Of a stretch of DNA of 64,000 nt, positions 42,662 to 51,917 are shown one piece after another. The first letter of the stretch is position 1. Each line of letters starts with the position of its first letter. A program made the translations under genes and the position numbers. The stretch comes from Methylibium sp035476815 (GTDB taxonomy: Bacteria; Pseudomonadota; Gammaproteobacteria; Burkholderiales; Burkholderiaceae_C). The stretch lies in contig DATILD010000104.1 of assembly GCA_035476815.1 (NCBI GenBank), positions 62,001-126,000 of the forward strand. The letters are read 5' to 3'. The notes beneath the pieces are model-generated. The model ran no database searches. It was not told the origin of the DNA and was given only the letters and a program-made list of their open reading frames with translations.

Positions 42662-43524
42662 AGCTGAGGTCGCTGCTGTTCGTGCCGGCCGACAGCGAGC
42701 GCAAGCTCGCGAAGTCGCTCGACAGCGCGGCCGACGTGCTGATCCTGGACCTGGAGGACGCCGTCGTCGAGTCGCGCAAGGCCGCGGCGCGCGGGGCCGC
42801 CGCCGAGTTCATCGGCGCCCAGGCCGCGCGCTTGTCGGCGCGCCTGTTCGTGCGCATCAACCCGCTGGATACCGAGCTGGCGATGGCCGATCTCGCCGGC
42901 GTCGTGGTCCCCGGGCTCGCCGGCATCATGCTGCCGAAGACCCGCAGCGCCGACGACATCCTGCGCCTGGGTCATAGCCTCGATGCGCTCGAGGCGCGCG
43001 CCGGCATCACGCCCGGCACGGTGCGCATCGTGCCGGTGGCCACCGAGACGCCGCAGGCCATGCTGGCGATGCAGGGCTACACGCAGCCCTTGCCGCGGCT
43101 GGCCGGCGTGACCTGGGGTGCCGAGGATCTGTCCTCCGCCATCGGCGCGACCGGCAACCGCGACGAGGACGGCAGCTGGTCGCCGCTGTACACGCTGGCC
43201 AACTCGATGTGCCTGTGCGCCGCGGCCGCCGCCGGCGTGCCGCCGATCGACACGCTGCATGCCGACTTCCGCGACGGCGCCGGCCTGGCCGCCGCCTGCC
43301 GCGCCTCGCGGCGGCGCGGCTTCCGCGGCCGCATCGCGATCCACCCCGACCAGGTCGACATCATCAACGCGGCCTACACGCCGGCCGAGGCCGAGCTGGC
43401 CCGCGCGCGCCGCATCGTCGCGGCCTTCGCGGCCCAGCCCGAGGCCGGCACGATCAGCCTCGACGGCGTGATGCTCGACAAGCCCCACCTGACCCAGGCG
43501 CAGCGCACGCTGGACGCGGCCTGA
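42658..43524 (+). CDS. CitE-like acyl-CoA lyase (HpcH/HpaI family)
   Basis: A 288-residue TIM-barrel lyase with SLLFVPADSERKL, LDLEDAVVESRK, LFVRINPLDT, VATETPQAML and GRIAIHPDQVDIIN. Relatives cleave citramalyl-CoA, malyl-CoA or 3-hydroxy-3-methylglutaryl-type CoA esters into two smaller products, using Mg2+. In a branched-ring pathway it could act on a 3-hydroxy-3-alkylglutaryl-CoA. It is translationally coupled to the MaoC gene. Confidence 0.87.
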   Translation: MKLRSLLFVPADSERKLAKSLDSAADVLILDLEDAVVESRKAAARGAAAEFIGAQAARLSARLFVRINPLDTELAMADLAGVVVPGLAGIMLPKTRSADDILRLGHSLDALEARAGITPGTVRIVPVATETPQAMLAMQGYTQPLPRLAGVTWGAEDLSSAIGATGNRDEDGSWSPLYTLANSMCLCAAAAAGVPPIDTLHADFRDGAGLAAACRASRRRGFRGRIAIHPDQVDIINAAYTPAEAELARARRIVAAFAAQPEAGTISLDGVMLDKPHLTQAQRTLDAA

Positions 43525-43543
43525 CGCGAACCCCGGAGACACC

Positions 43544-44710
43544 ATGGATTTCTCGATCAGCGAGGACCACCGCGCCATCCGTGACGGCGTCAGCGCCGTC
43601 GTGCGCTCCTTCGGCGACGACTACTGGCTGGCGCGCGACGAGGACGGCGCCTTCCCGAAGGAATTCCACCAGGCCATGGCCGACGCCGGCTGGCTGGGCA
43701 TCACGATGCCGCCGGAGTACGGCGGCGCCGGGCTCGGCGTCACCGAGGCCGCGATCATGATGCACGAGGTGGCCAGCCACGGCGGCGGCATGGCGGCCAC
43801 GTCTACCGTCCACATCAACCTGTTCGGCCCGCACCCCATCGTCGTGATGGGCAGCGACGAGCAGCGCCAGCGCTGGCTGCCGCGGCTGATCGAGGGCAAG
43901 GACCAGTGCTGCTTCGGCTTCACCGAGCCCGACGCCGGCCTGAACACCACCGCCATCAAGACCTTCGCCGAGAAGGTGCCGGGCGGCTACCGCGTGAACG
44001 GGCAGAAGGTCTGGACCAGCACCGCGCAGGTGGCCAACAAGATCATGCTGCTGACGCGCACCACGAAGCTCGAGGACTGCAAGCGCCCCACCGACGGCAT
44101 CACCATCTTCTACACCGACCTGGACCGCAGCAAGATCGACGTGCACCGCATCCCGAAGATGGGCCGCAAGGCGGTGGATTCGAACTCGATCTTCATCGAC
44201 GGGCTGTTCATCCCCGAGTCGGACCGCATCGGCGAGGAGGGCAAGGGCTTCTCCTACATCCTGCACAGCCTGAACCCCGAGCGCATCCTGATCGCCGCCG
44301 AGGCCATCGCGATCGGCCAGGACGCGCTGCGCCGTGCCACGAAGTACGCGCGCGAACGCAACGTCTTCGGCCGGCCGATCGGCCAGAACCAGGGCATCCA
44401 GCACCCGCTGGCCGAGCGCTGGATGGCGCTGGAGGCCGCCTGGGCCATGACGATGAAGGCCGCCTGGCTCTACGACCAGCACCTGCCCTGCGGCGCCGAG
44501 GCCAACACCGCGAAGTTCCTGGGTGCACGCGCCGGCTACGAGGCCTGCGAGCGCGCCGTGTTCACGCACGGCGGCTTCGGCTACGCCAAGGAATACCACG
44601 TCGAACGGCTGTTCCGTGAAGTGACCGTCACGCGCATCGCCCCCATCACCGAGCAACTGATCCTGTGCTTCATCGCCGAGAAGGTGCTCGACTTGCCGAA
44701 GTCGTACTGA
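43544..44710 (+). CDS. acyl-CoA dehydrogenase
   Basis: A 388-residue flavoprotein with CCFGFTEPDAGLNTT, NGQKVWTSTAQVANK and FGRPIGQNQGIQHPLAERWM. The C-terminal part reads FTHGGFGYAKEYHVERLFRE followed by RIAPITEQL, with a Glu in the usual catalytic-base region. It introduces a double bond into an acyl-CoA and reduces EtfAB, encoded in the same operon. A second dehydrogenase follows 8 bp later and differs in its base position, so the two likely act on different chain lengths or branch patterns. Confidence 0.9.
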   Translation: MDFSISEDHRAIRDGVSAVVRSFGDDYWLARDEDGAFPKEFHQAMADAGWLGITMPPEYGGAGLGVTEAAIMMHEVASHGGGMAATSTVHINLFGPHPIVVMGSDEQRQRWLPRLIEGKDQCCFGFTEPDAGLNTTAIKTFAEKVPGGYRVNGQKVWTSTAQVANKIMLLTRTTKLEDCKRPTDGITIFYTDLDRSKIDVHRIPKMGRKAVDSNSIFIDGLFIPESDRIGEEGKGFSYILHSLNPERILIAAEAIAIGQDALRRATKYARERNVFGRPIGQNQGIQHPLAERWMALEAAWAMTMKAAWLYDQHLPCGAEANTAKFLGARAGYEACERAVFTHGGFGYAKEYHVERLFREVTVTRIAPITEQLILCFIAEKVLDLPKSY

Positions 44711-44718
44711 GGACTGCC

Positions 44719-45915
44719 ATGCTCAAGCGAAACCTGTTCAACGAGGACCACGAGGCGTTCCGCGACACGGTGCGCAAGTTCATCGACAAGGAGATCGCGC
44801 CCCACCACGCCCAGTGGGAGGAGGACGGCATCGTGCCGCGCGAGCTGTGGCTGAAGGCCGGTGCCGCGGGCATGCTGTGCTGCACGATCCCCGAGGAATA
44901 CGGCGGCCTGGGCCTCGACTACCTGTTCGACGTGGTGGTGTTCGAGGAGATGGCGCGCTCGGGCTTCACCGGCCCCGGCTTCCTGATCCACTGCGACCTG
45001 GTCGCGACCTACGTCAAGTCCTTCGGCTCCGAGGCGCAGAAGAAGCGCTGGCTGCCGCAGATGGTCTCGGGCGAGGCGATCGGCTCGCTCGGCATGACCG
45101 AGCCGCATGCCGGCTCCGACCTGAAGGCGATCCGCACGAAGGCCGTGCGCGACGGCGACGACTTCGTCATCTCCGGGCAGAAGGTCTTCATCTCCAACGG
45201 CCAGAGCTGCGACGTGCTGGTGCTCGCCACCAAGACCGACTCGGCCGCCGGCGCCAAGGGCGTGACGCTGTTCCTGGTGGACACCAGCCTGCCGGGCTTC
45301 CGGCGCGGCAAGAACCTCAACAAGCTGGGCATGAAGGCGCAGGACACCTCGGAGCTGTTCTTCGACGAGCTGCGCGTGCCGGCCTCCGCGATGCTGGGCG
45401 AGGAGGGCAAGGGCTTCGACCTGATGATGACCAAGCTGGCGCAGGAGCGCCTGGCGCAGGCCATCCGCTCGGCCGCGGTGGCCGAGACGGTGATCGACTA
45501 CACCGTCGCCTACACGGCCGAGCGCAAGGCCTTCGGCAAGACCATCGGCGACTTCCAGAACACCCAGTTCAAGATGGCCGAGCTGCAGACCGAGGCGGCG
45601 GTCGGCCGCCAGTTCGTCGACCGCTGCATCGACGCCTTCATGAAGGGCGAGCTCGACGCGGTCGACGCGGCGATGGCCAAGATGTGGCTGTCCAACATGC
45701 ACTGCAAGGTGGTCGACGAATGCCTGCAGCTGTTCGGCGGCTGGGGCTATATGTGGGAGTACCCGATCGCCCGCGCCTATGCCGATGCCCGCATCGTGAA
45801 GATCGCCGGCGGCTCGATCGAGGTGATGAAGCACATCATCGGCCGCCAGATGTTCGCCAACTACCGCCCGCGCCCGCATGGCAGCGCCAGCGCGGCCGGC
45901 ATCAACCCGACCTGA
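44719..45915 (+). CDS. acyl-CoA dehydrogenase
   Basis: A 398-residue dehydrogenase. GSLGMTEPHAGSDLKAI, FISNGQSCDVLVLATKTD and FGKTIGDFQNTQFKMAELQT are typical. The C-terminal site reads KIAGGSIEVMKHIIGRQ, lacking the Glu of the medium-chain type, while an ERL sequence sits at the position used by isovaleryl- and long-chain-type enzymes (KLAQERLAQAI). It is therefore probably a branched- or long-chain type. The start at 44719 follows GGACTGCC; the open frame to 44665 overlaps the previous gene. Confidence 0.9.
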   Translation: MLKRNLFNEDHEAFRDTVRKFIDKEIAPHHAQWEEDGIVPRELWLKAGAAGMLCCTIPEEYGGLGLDYLFDVVVFEEMARSGFTGPGFLIHCDLVATYVKSFGSEAQKKRWLPQMVSGEAIGSLGMTEPHAGSDLKAIRTKAVRDGDDFVISGQKVFISNGQSCDVLVLATKTDSAAGAKGVTLFLVDTSLPGFRRGKNLNKLGMKAQDTSELFFDELRVPASAMLGEEGKGFDLMMTKLAQERLAQAIRSAAVAETVIDYTVAYTAERKAFGKTIGDFQNTQFKMAELQTEAAVGRQFVDRCIDAFMKGELDAVDAAMAKMWLSNMHCKVVDECLQLFGGWGYMWEYPIARAYADARIVKIAGGSIEVMKHIIGRQMFANYRPRPHGSASAAGINPT

Positions 45916-45925
45916 GGACCGCGCG

Positions 45926-46831
45926 ATGACGACGCCTTCCACCTTCCGCCCCGACGTGCTCGCGGGCAAGCGCATCCTCGTCACCGGCGGCGGCACCGGC
46001 CTGGGCAAGGAGCTGGCGCGCCAGTTCGCCGCCCAGGGCGCGGCGGTGCACATCTGCGGCCGCCGCGAGGCGGTGCTGCAGGCCACCGTGGCGGAGCTCC
46101 AGGCCACCGCCGCGCATGGCGGCAGCATCGAGTCCCACGTCTGCGACGTGCGGGACGCCGACCAGATCGAGGCCATGGTCGAGCGCATCTGGGCCGGCGG
46201 GCCGCTGACCGGGCTGGTCAACAACGCCGCGGCCAACTTCATCTCGCCGTCGGTGGACATCAGCCCGCGCGGCTTCGCCGCGGTGCGCTCCACGGTCATG
46301 GACGGTGCGCTGTTCGCGACGCTGGCCTGCGGCCGGCGCTGGATCGCCCAGGGCCTGCCCGGTTCGGTGGTGAGCATGCTGGTCACCTGGGTCTGGACCG
46401 GCTCGGCCTACGTGCTGCCGTCGGCGATGGCGAAGACCGCGGTGCACGCGATGACGATGTCGCTGGCGGTCGAATGGGGCCGCCACAACATCCGCGTCAA
46501 CGCGGTCGCGCCGGGTCCGTTCCCGACCGAGAGCGCCTGGGAGAAGCTGGCGCCGATCCCGAAGGCCAATGTCGGCGCGGCCTCGGCCGACGAGGTGCCG
46601 ATGGCCCGCTTCGGCCGTATGCACGAACTGTGCAACCTGCTGACCTTCCTGCAGGCCGATGGCTGCGAGTACCTCACCGGCACCAACATCGCCATCGACG
46701 GCGGCCACCATCTCGCGGCGCCCAGCACCTTTGCCGCGCTGGGCAAGCTCACGCCCGAGGACTGGGCCGAGGCCAAGACGCTGGTGCGCGGCAAGGCCGA
46801 GCAGGAGAAGGCGCAGCGCAGCGCCGGCTAA
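45926..46831 (+). CDS. short-chain dehydrogenase, 2,4-dienoyl-CoA reductase-like
   Basis: A 301-residue SDR with TGGGTGLGKELARQFAAQG, CGRREAVLQAT and LVNNAAANFISPS. The active site shows SAMAKTAVHAMTMSLAVEWG, without a Tyr four residues before the Lys, as in DECR-type reductases. It would reduce a conjugated dienoyl-CoA with NADPH, which is expected when a ring or a side-chain double bond is being degraded. It lies between the acyl-CoA dehydrogenase and CoA ligase genes. Confidence 0.87.
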   Translation: MTTPSTFRPDVLAGKRILVTGGGTGLGKELARQFAAQGAAVHICGRREAVLQATVAELQATAAHGGSIESHVCDVRDADQIEAMVERIWAGGPLTGLVNNAAANFISPSVDISPRGFAAVRSTVMDGALFATLACGRRWIAQGLPGSVVSMLVTWVWTGSAYVLPSAMAKTAVHAMTMSLAVEWGRHNIRVNAVAPGPFPTESAWEKLAPIPKANVGAASADEVPMARFGRMHELCNLLTFLQADGCEYLTGTNIAIDGGHHLAAPSTFAALGKLTPEDWAEAKTLVRGKAEQEKAQRSAG

Positions 46832-46862
46832 ACCCTCGGCCGAGCAGTCAGGGAAGGCCGCC

Positions 46863-48416
46863 GTGCGCCCAGGCGACATCGCCGTGCAGGACCTGCGGCG
46901 GCATGCCCAGCTCGCGCCCGATCGCCCCGCGATCGTCTGCGGCGACGAGCGGCTGAGCTATGGCGAACTCGAGTCGCTCGCGAACCGCTACGCGGCGCTG
47001 TTCCGCGCGGCCGGGCTGGTGCGCGGCGAGCACATCGCCACGCTGCTGGGCAACCGGCCCGACGGCCTGGCCGTCGCGTGGGCCGCGTGGCGCAGCGGTC
47101 TCTACCTGACGCCCCTGTCGACGGCGCTCGCGGTCGCGGAACTGCGGCCGCTGGTCGCGGACTGCGGTGCGCGCCTCGTGATCACCGAGGCGGCGGTCGC
47201 CGAACTGGCCGAGCCGCTGGCGGCCGACGCCGCGGCGCCCTTGCAGTGGTGGTCGCTGAACGGCCGCATCGCCGGCTGCACGCCGATCGAGGCCCGCCTC
47301 GCCACGGCCGACGCCACGCCGGCGGCGGCCGAGCCGCCCGGGGCGCTGATGCTCTACACCTCCGGCACCGGCGGGTCGCCCAAGGGCGTGATCCGGCCGC
47401 TGCTGCCGGCCGACTGGCGCGGCACGCCGCCGTTCGCCGCCGACCTGATCGAGCTCTTCGGCCTGGGCGGCGACGATGTGCGCTACCTGTCGACGGCGCC
47501 GCTCTACCACGCCGCGCCGCTGCGCGTCGCGCTGGCCGTCACCGCGGGCGGTGGCACGGTGTTCGTGATGGAGCGCTTCGACGCCACGCGCGCTCTGGAT
47601 CTGCTGCAATCGGAGGCGATCACCCACAGCCAGTGGGTGCCGGCGATGTTCCAGCGCCTGCTGGCGCTGCCGGCGGCGCAGCGCGCGGCCTTCACCGCAC
47701 CGGCCCACCGCCGCGCGATCCATGGCGCTGCGCCCTGTCCGCAGGAACTCAAGCGCCGCATGATCGATTGGTGGGGTCCGATCCTGCTCGAGTACTACTC
47801 CGGCACCGAGGGGATCGGCCTGACGCTGATCGACTCGGCCGAGGCCTTGCAACGTCCCGGCTCGGTCGGCCGGGCCCGCAAGGGCAGTCTGCACATCGTC
47901 GACGAGCAGGGCGGCGAGTTGTCGCCCGGTCGCCGCGGACTGGTGTGCTTTGCCGGCGGCGCGCCGTTCGAGTACCACCAGGCGCCCGACAAGACCGCCG
48001 CCTGCACGCTGCCGCAGGGCTGGCAGACCTTCGGCGACATCGGCCATGTCGACGCCGACGGCTACCTGTACCTGAGCGACCGGCGCGACGATCTCATCAT
48101 CTCCGGCGGCGTCAACCTCTACCCGCAGGAGATCGAGGACGCGATCCGCGAAGTGCCGAGCGTGCGCGACTGCGCCGTGGTCGGCCTGGCCGACGAGCGC
48201 TTCGGCGAGCGGCCGGTGGCCTTCGTCGTGCCCGACGGCGAAGCCCCGGCGCAATGGCTCGACACCGTCCGCCGGCACTGCGCGCAGCGCCTCGGCCGCT
48301 ACAAGCAACCCACCGCCTTCCACGTGCTGGACGCGCTGCCGCGCTCGCCGACCGGCAAGCTGCTGCGGCGCCGCCTGCGCGAATTGATACCCCCATCCCA
48401 GGAGACCCTCCCATGA
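46863..48416 (+). CDS. acyl-CoA synthetase (AMP-forming)
   Basis: A 517-residue ligase of the ANL family. LYTSGTGGSPKGVIRP has Gly-Gly where most members have Thr-Thr after SGT. Later motifs are YYSGTEGIG, FGDIGHVDADGYLYL, DRRDDLIISGGVNLYPQEIE and SPTGKLLRRRL. I place the start at GTG 46863, preceded by GGGAAGG; the longer open frame overlaps the SDR gene. It overlaps etfB by 4 bp (ATGA). Confidence 0.88.
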   Translation: MRPGDIAVQDLRRHAQLAPDRPAIVCGDERLSYGELESLANRYAALFRAAGLVRGEHIATLLGNRPDGLAVAWAAWRSGLYLTPLSTALAVAELRPLVADCGARLVITEAAVAELAEPLAADAAAPLQWWSLNGRIAGCTPIEARLATADATPAAAEPPGALMLYTSGTGGSPKGVIRPLLPADWRGTPPFAADLIELFGLGGDDVRYLSTAPLYHAAPLRVALAVTAGGGTVFVMERFDATRALDLLQSEAITHSQWVPAMFQRLLALPAAQRAAFTAPAHRRAIHGAAPCPQELKRRMIDWWGPILLEYYSGTEGIGLTLIDSAEALQRPGSVGRARKGSLHIVDEQGGELSPGRRGLVCFAGGAPFEYHQAPDKTAACTLPQGWQTFGDIGHVDADGYLYLSDRRDDLIISGGVNLYPQEIEDAIREVPSVRDCAVVGLADERFGERPVAFVVPDGEAPAQWLDTVRRHCAQRLGRYKQPTAFHVLDALPRSPTGKLLRRRLRELIPPSQETLP

Positions 48417-49162
48417 AGATCCTCGTCCCGGTCAAACGGGTGCTCGACTACAACGTCAAGGCGCGCGTCAGGGCCGACGGCAGCGGCGTCGACCTGCTCA
48501 ACGCCAAGATGAGCATGAACCCCTTCGACGAGATCGCCGTCGAGGAGGCGGTGCGTCTGAAGGAGAAGGGCGTGGCCAGCGAGGTCGTGGCCATCTCCTG
48601 CGGCGTCACCCAGTGCCAGGAGACCCTGCGCACCGCGATGGCCATCGGCGCCGACCGCGCCATCCTGGTCGAGACCGACGTCGAGCTGCAGCCGCTGGCC
48701 GTGGCCAAGCTGCTCAAGGCCCTGATCGACAAGGAGCAGCCCGGCCTGGTGATCCTGGGCAAGCAGGCGATCGACGACGACTGCAACCAGACCGGGCAGA
48801 TGCTGGCCGCACTCGCCGGCCTGCCCCAGGCCACCTTCGCGTCGAAGGTCGAGGTCGCCGATGGCCATGCCAGCGTGACCCGCGAGGTCGACGGTGGGCT
48901 GGAGACCCTGCGCATCAAGCTGCCGGCCGTCGTCACGACCGACCTGCGCCTGAACGAGCCGCGCTACGTGACGCTGCCCAACATCATGAAGGCCAAGAAG
49001 AAGACCCTCGAGGTCCTCGAGCCGGCCGACCTGGGGGTGGACGTGAGCCCGCGGATCAAGACCCTGAAGGTCAGCGAGCCGCCCAAGCGCGGCGCCGGCA
49101 TCAAGGTGCCCGACGTGGCGACCCTGGTCGCGAAACTCAAGAACGAAGCCAAGGTGATCTGA
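48413..49162 (+). CDS. etfB: electron transfer flavoprotein beta subunit
   Basis: A 249-residue EtfB with the typical MKILVPVKRVLDYNVK start, NPFDEIAVEEAVRLKEKG, ILGKQAIDDDCNQTGQMLA and the LRLNEPRYVTLPNIMKAKKK recognition-loop region used to dock acyl-CoA dehydrogenases. It binds AMP and, with EtfA, carries electrons from the acyl-CoA dehydrogenases in this cluster to ETF-QO (51918). It overlaps both neighbouring genes or abuts them. Confidence 0.95.
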   Translation: MKILVPVKRVLDYNVKARVRADGSGVDLLNAKMSMNPFDEIAVEEAVRLKEKGVASEVVAISCGVTQCQETLRTAMAIGADRAILVETDVELQPLAVAKLLKALIDKEQPGLVILGKQAIDDDCNQTGQMLAALAGLPQATFASKVEVADGHASVTREVDGGLETLRIKLPAVVTTDLRLNEPRYVTLPNIMKAKKKTLEVLEPADLGVDVSPRIKTLKVSEPPKRGAGIKVPDVATLVAKLKNEAKVI

Positions 49163-50095
49163 ATGGCCATCCTCGTCATTGCCGAACACGACAACGCCTC
49201 CCTCAAGGGAGCCACCCTCAACACCGTGACCGCGGCGCTGGCCTGCGGCGGCGACGTGCACGTGCTGGTGGCCGGCGCCGACAGCGCGGCCGCGGCGCAG
49301 GCGGCCGCCCGCATCCAGGGCGTGGCCAAGGTGCTGCACGCCGAGGCCGCGGCCCTGGGCCATGGCCTGGCCGAGAACATCGCCGCCCAGGTGCTGGCGA
49401 TCGCCCCGAACTACAGCCACCTGCTGTTCCCGGCGACCGCCGCCGGCAAGAACGTCGCGCCGCGCGTCGCCGCGCTGCTGGACGTGGCGCAGCTCAGCGA
49501 CGTCACCCGGGTGCTCGGCGCCGACAGTTTCGAGCGCCCGATCTACGCCGGCAACGCGATCGCCACCGTGCAGAGCCTCGACCCGATCAAGGTCCTCACC
49601 GTGCGCGGCACCGGCTTCGATGCCGCGCCCGCGACCGGCGGCAGTGCGGTGGTCGAGAACATCGCCGCGGTGGCCGACGCCGGCCTCTCCAGCTTTGTCG
49701 GCAGCGAGATCGCGAAGAGCGATCGGCCGGAGCTCACCGCGGCCAAGATCATCGTCAGCGGCGGCCGGGCGATGGGCTCGAGCGACAAGTTCAACGAGGT
49801 GCTGACGCCGCTGGCCGACAAGCTCGGGGCGGCGCTGGGCGCCAGCCGCGCGGCGGTCGATGCCGGCTACGCGCCCAACGACTGGCAGGTCGGGCAGACC
49901 GGCAAGATCGTCGCGCCCAGCCTGTACGTGGCCTGCGGCATCAGCGGGGCGATCCAGCACCTGGCCGGCATGAAGGACTCGAAGGTGATCGTCGCGATCA
50001 ACAAGGACCCCGAGGCGCCGATCTTCAGCGTCGCCGACTACGGGCTCGAGGCCGATCTGTTCGTGGCCGTGCCCGAACTGGTCGACACGCTGTAG
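49163..50095 (+). CDS. etfA: electron transfer flavoprotein alpha subunit
   Basis: A 310-residue EtfA. The C-terminal FAD domain is clear: VSGGRAMGSSDKFNEVL, VDAGYAPNDWQVGQTGKIVA, YVACGISGAIQHLAGMK and INKDPEAPIFSVADYGLEAD. It starts immediately after the etfB stop. A pathway-dedicated EtfBA pair in the same operon as two acyl-CoA dehydrogenases and ETF-QO indicates high electron flux from this route. Confidence 0.95.
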   Translation: MAILVIAEHDNASLKGATLNTVTAALACGGDVHVLVAGADSAAAAQAAARIQGVAKVLHAEAAALGHGLAENIAAQVLAIAPNYSHLLFPATAAGKNVAPRVAALLDVAQLSDVTRVLGADSFERPIYAGNAIATVQSLDPIKVLTVRGTGFDAAPATGGSAVVENIAAVADAGLSSFVGSEIAKSDRPELTAAKIIVSGGRAMGSSDKFNEVLTPLADKLGAALGASRAAVDAGYAPNDWQVGQTGKIVAPSLYVACGISGAIQHLAGMKDSKVIVAINKDPEAPIFSVADYGLEADLFVAVPELVDTL

Positions 50096-50182
50096 GTCTG
50101 CCATGAGCGCCACGGCCGTCGGGTTCGACGCCGAAGTGCAGCGTGCCGACCGTCGGTGCTGCAGTCGAAAGGGAATGAAGCG

Positions 50183-50926
50183 ATGATGCAGTCTGCCGAC
50201 CTGGCCCTGCACCCGGCGCGCGACGTCGCCGTCGCGAAGGTGCTGGCGTACTCCGGCATCGCGCTGGTCGTCTCGCTGGTGATCACCCAGGGCTTCCTGA
50301 TGGGCTTCATCCCGCCGCCGTCGCCGGCCCTGAGTGCGGATGAGCTCGCCCGGATCTTCATCGAGCGCAAGACCGGCATCCGCATCGGCGCGCTGATCCA
50401 GTGCATCTGCTATTCCTTCTGGGCCACCTGGGCGATCGCGATCGTCGTGTGCATGCGCCGGATGGAGCGCGGCATCCCCGTCATCACCTACGCATCGATC
50501 GCCAATGTCGGCGGCGGCTACGTGTTCTTCCTGCTGATGCCGATCACCTGGGCCGCGCTCGCCTTCCGGCCCGAGACCATGGACCCGCGCTTCCTGCAGA
50601 TCATGAACGACTGGGTCTGGTTCGTCTTCATCCTGAGCTGGCCGCCGTTCGCGATCTTCATGATCCTCATCGCGGTCGCGATCTTCCGCGACCACAACAT
50701 GCCGACGATCTATCCGCGCTGGGTCGCCTTCTTCAACCTGTGGACCGCCGTCCTCATCACGCCCGCGGCGCTGATCGAGTTCGTCAAGACCGGGCCCTTC
50801 GCCTACGACGGCGCCATCTCGTTCTGGTTCATCTACATCGTCTTCTTCGGCTGGATCGTCGTGATGAGCGTCGTCACGCTGAAGGCGCTGAACCGGGCGG
50901 CGCGGCAGCCCGGCGCGCCGGCCTGA
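50183..50926 (+). CDS. polytopic membrane protein, paralogue family A (copy 4)
   Basis: A 247-residue protein with about six membrane segments, related to copies at 18755, 22814 and 24835: FIPPPSPALSADELARIF early, AFRPETMDPRFLQIMNDWVW in the middle, IYPRWVAFFNLW and TGPFAYDG late. It lies between etfA and the COX3-like gene. GAAAGGGA precedes ATG 50183. Its presence between ETF genes and oxidase-like subunits suggests a membrane complex linked to electron flow; this is inferred only from position. Confidence 0.75.
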   Translation: MMQSADLALHPARDVAVAKVLAYSGIALVVSLVITQGFLMGFIPPPSPALSADELARIFIERKTGIRIGALIQCICYSFWATWAIAIVVCMRRMERGIPVITYASIANVGGGYVFFLLMPITWAALAFRPETMDPRFLQIMNDWVWFVFILSWPPFAIFMILIAVAIFRDHNMPTIYPRWVAFFNLWTAVLITPAALIEFVKTGPFAYDGAISFWFIYIVFFGWIVVMSVVTLKALNRAARQPGAPA

Positions 50927-50964
50927 GGCCAGCCGGTCGGCGCAACGCACCGAGAGCCTGTTCC

Positions 50965-51594
50965 ATGCCGGACTCCAGCGCTGACACCCTGGCCATCGCC
51001 GGGCGCGCCCGGGTAGAGGGGCGGCGGCGCGCCGAGGCGCACGTCCCGGGCGAGGAGGGCATCTGGCTCCTCATCGCCGGCGACCTGCTGCTGTTCTCGG
51101 TGCTGTTCGTGATCTTCCTGAACTACCGCGCGCAGCAGATGGGCGTGTTCCAGGCCGGCCACGCGCGGCTCGATCAGGGCTGGGGCCTGGTCAACACCCT
51201 GCTGATGCTGAGCAGCTCGTGGTTCGTCGCGACCGCCGTCCAGGCGGCGCGGCGGCAGCGCGCCCGGGCCGCGTCGCGCTGCTTCGCGCTGGCGCTGTCC
51301 TGCGGGGTCGGCTTCGTGCTCGTCAAAGTGGTCGAGTACGGCGACAAGCTCCGCGCCGGACTCACGCTGACCACCGACGACTTCTTCATGTTCTATTTCA
51401 TCTACACCGGCATCCACCTGATCCATGTGCTGATCGGCATGGGGGTGCTGACCGCGCTGATGGTCTACAGCCGCTCGGGCGACTTCGTGCCCGCCAAGCT
51501 GCGCCACCTCGAGACCGGCGCGAGCTTCTGGCACCTGGTCGATCTGCTGTGGATCGTGCTGTTCGCCCTGCTCTACCTGATCGGCGCGCGATGA
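50965..51594 (+). CDS. cytochrome c oxidase subunit III-like protein (NorE-type)
   Basis: A 209-residue COX3/NorE-type membrane protein with GEEGIWLLIAGDLLLFSVLF, VKVVEYGDKLRAG, YTGIHLIHVLIGMGVL and WHLVDLLWIVLFALLYLIG. It is a paralogue of 23536-24162 and again follows a family A membrane-protein gene and precedes COX4 with an ATGA overlap. No subunit I or II gene is found within the window. Confidence 0.88.
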   Translation: MPDSSADTLAIAGRARVEGRRRAEAHVPGEEGIWLLIAGDLLLFSVLFVIFLNYRAQQMGVFQAGHARLDQGWGLVNTLLMLSSSWFVATAVQAARRQRARAASRCFALALSCGVGFVLVKVVEYGDKLRAGLTLTTDDFFMFYFIYTGIHLIHVLIGMGVLTALMVYSRSGDFVPAKLRHLETGASFWHLVDLLWIVLFALLYLIGAR

Positions 51595-51866
51595 AGGCCC
51601 TGCTGCTCTCGCGCGTGAGCGCCGTGTGGGCCCTGCTGGTCGCGGCGACGCTGCTGTCCTGGGGGCTGGGCCACGGGCTCGGCCGGCAGGATGCCGGGTG
51701 GGCCGGCGTGGCGATCCTGCTCGTCACCTTCGTCAAGGTGCGCTTCGTCATGCTCGAGTTCATGGAGCTGCGCGGCGCGCCACGCTGGATGCGATGCATC
51801 GGCGAGGCGTGGATCGTCCTCGTCGCCGCCTTGCTGGCCCGGCTCTTCATCACCGCCCCGGCCTAG
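51591..51866 (+). CDS. cytochrome c oxidase subunit IV-like protein (COX4_pro/NorF-type)
   Basis: A 91-residue protein with three hydrophobic segments and FVKVRFVMLEFMELRGAP, paralogous to 24159-24434 and of equal length. Start overlaps the COX3 stop. The ETF-QO gene follows 51 bp downstream. Confidence 0.85.
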   Translation: MKALLLSRVSAVWALLVAATLLSWGLGHGLGRQDAGWAGVAILLVTFVKVRFVMLEFMELRGAPRWMRCIGEAWIVLVAALLARLFITAPA

Positions 51867-51917
51867 GCCGTAGCCCTCCGGCTGCGCGTCCTCGAGGGGC
51901 CAAGGTTTCGCATCGAC

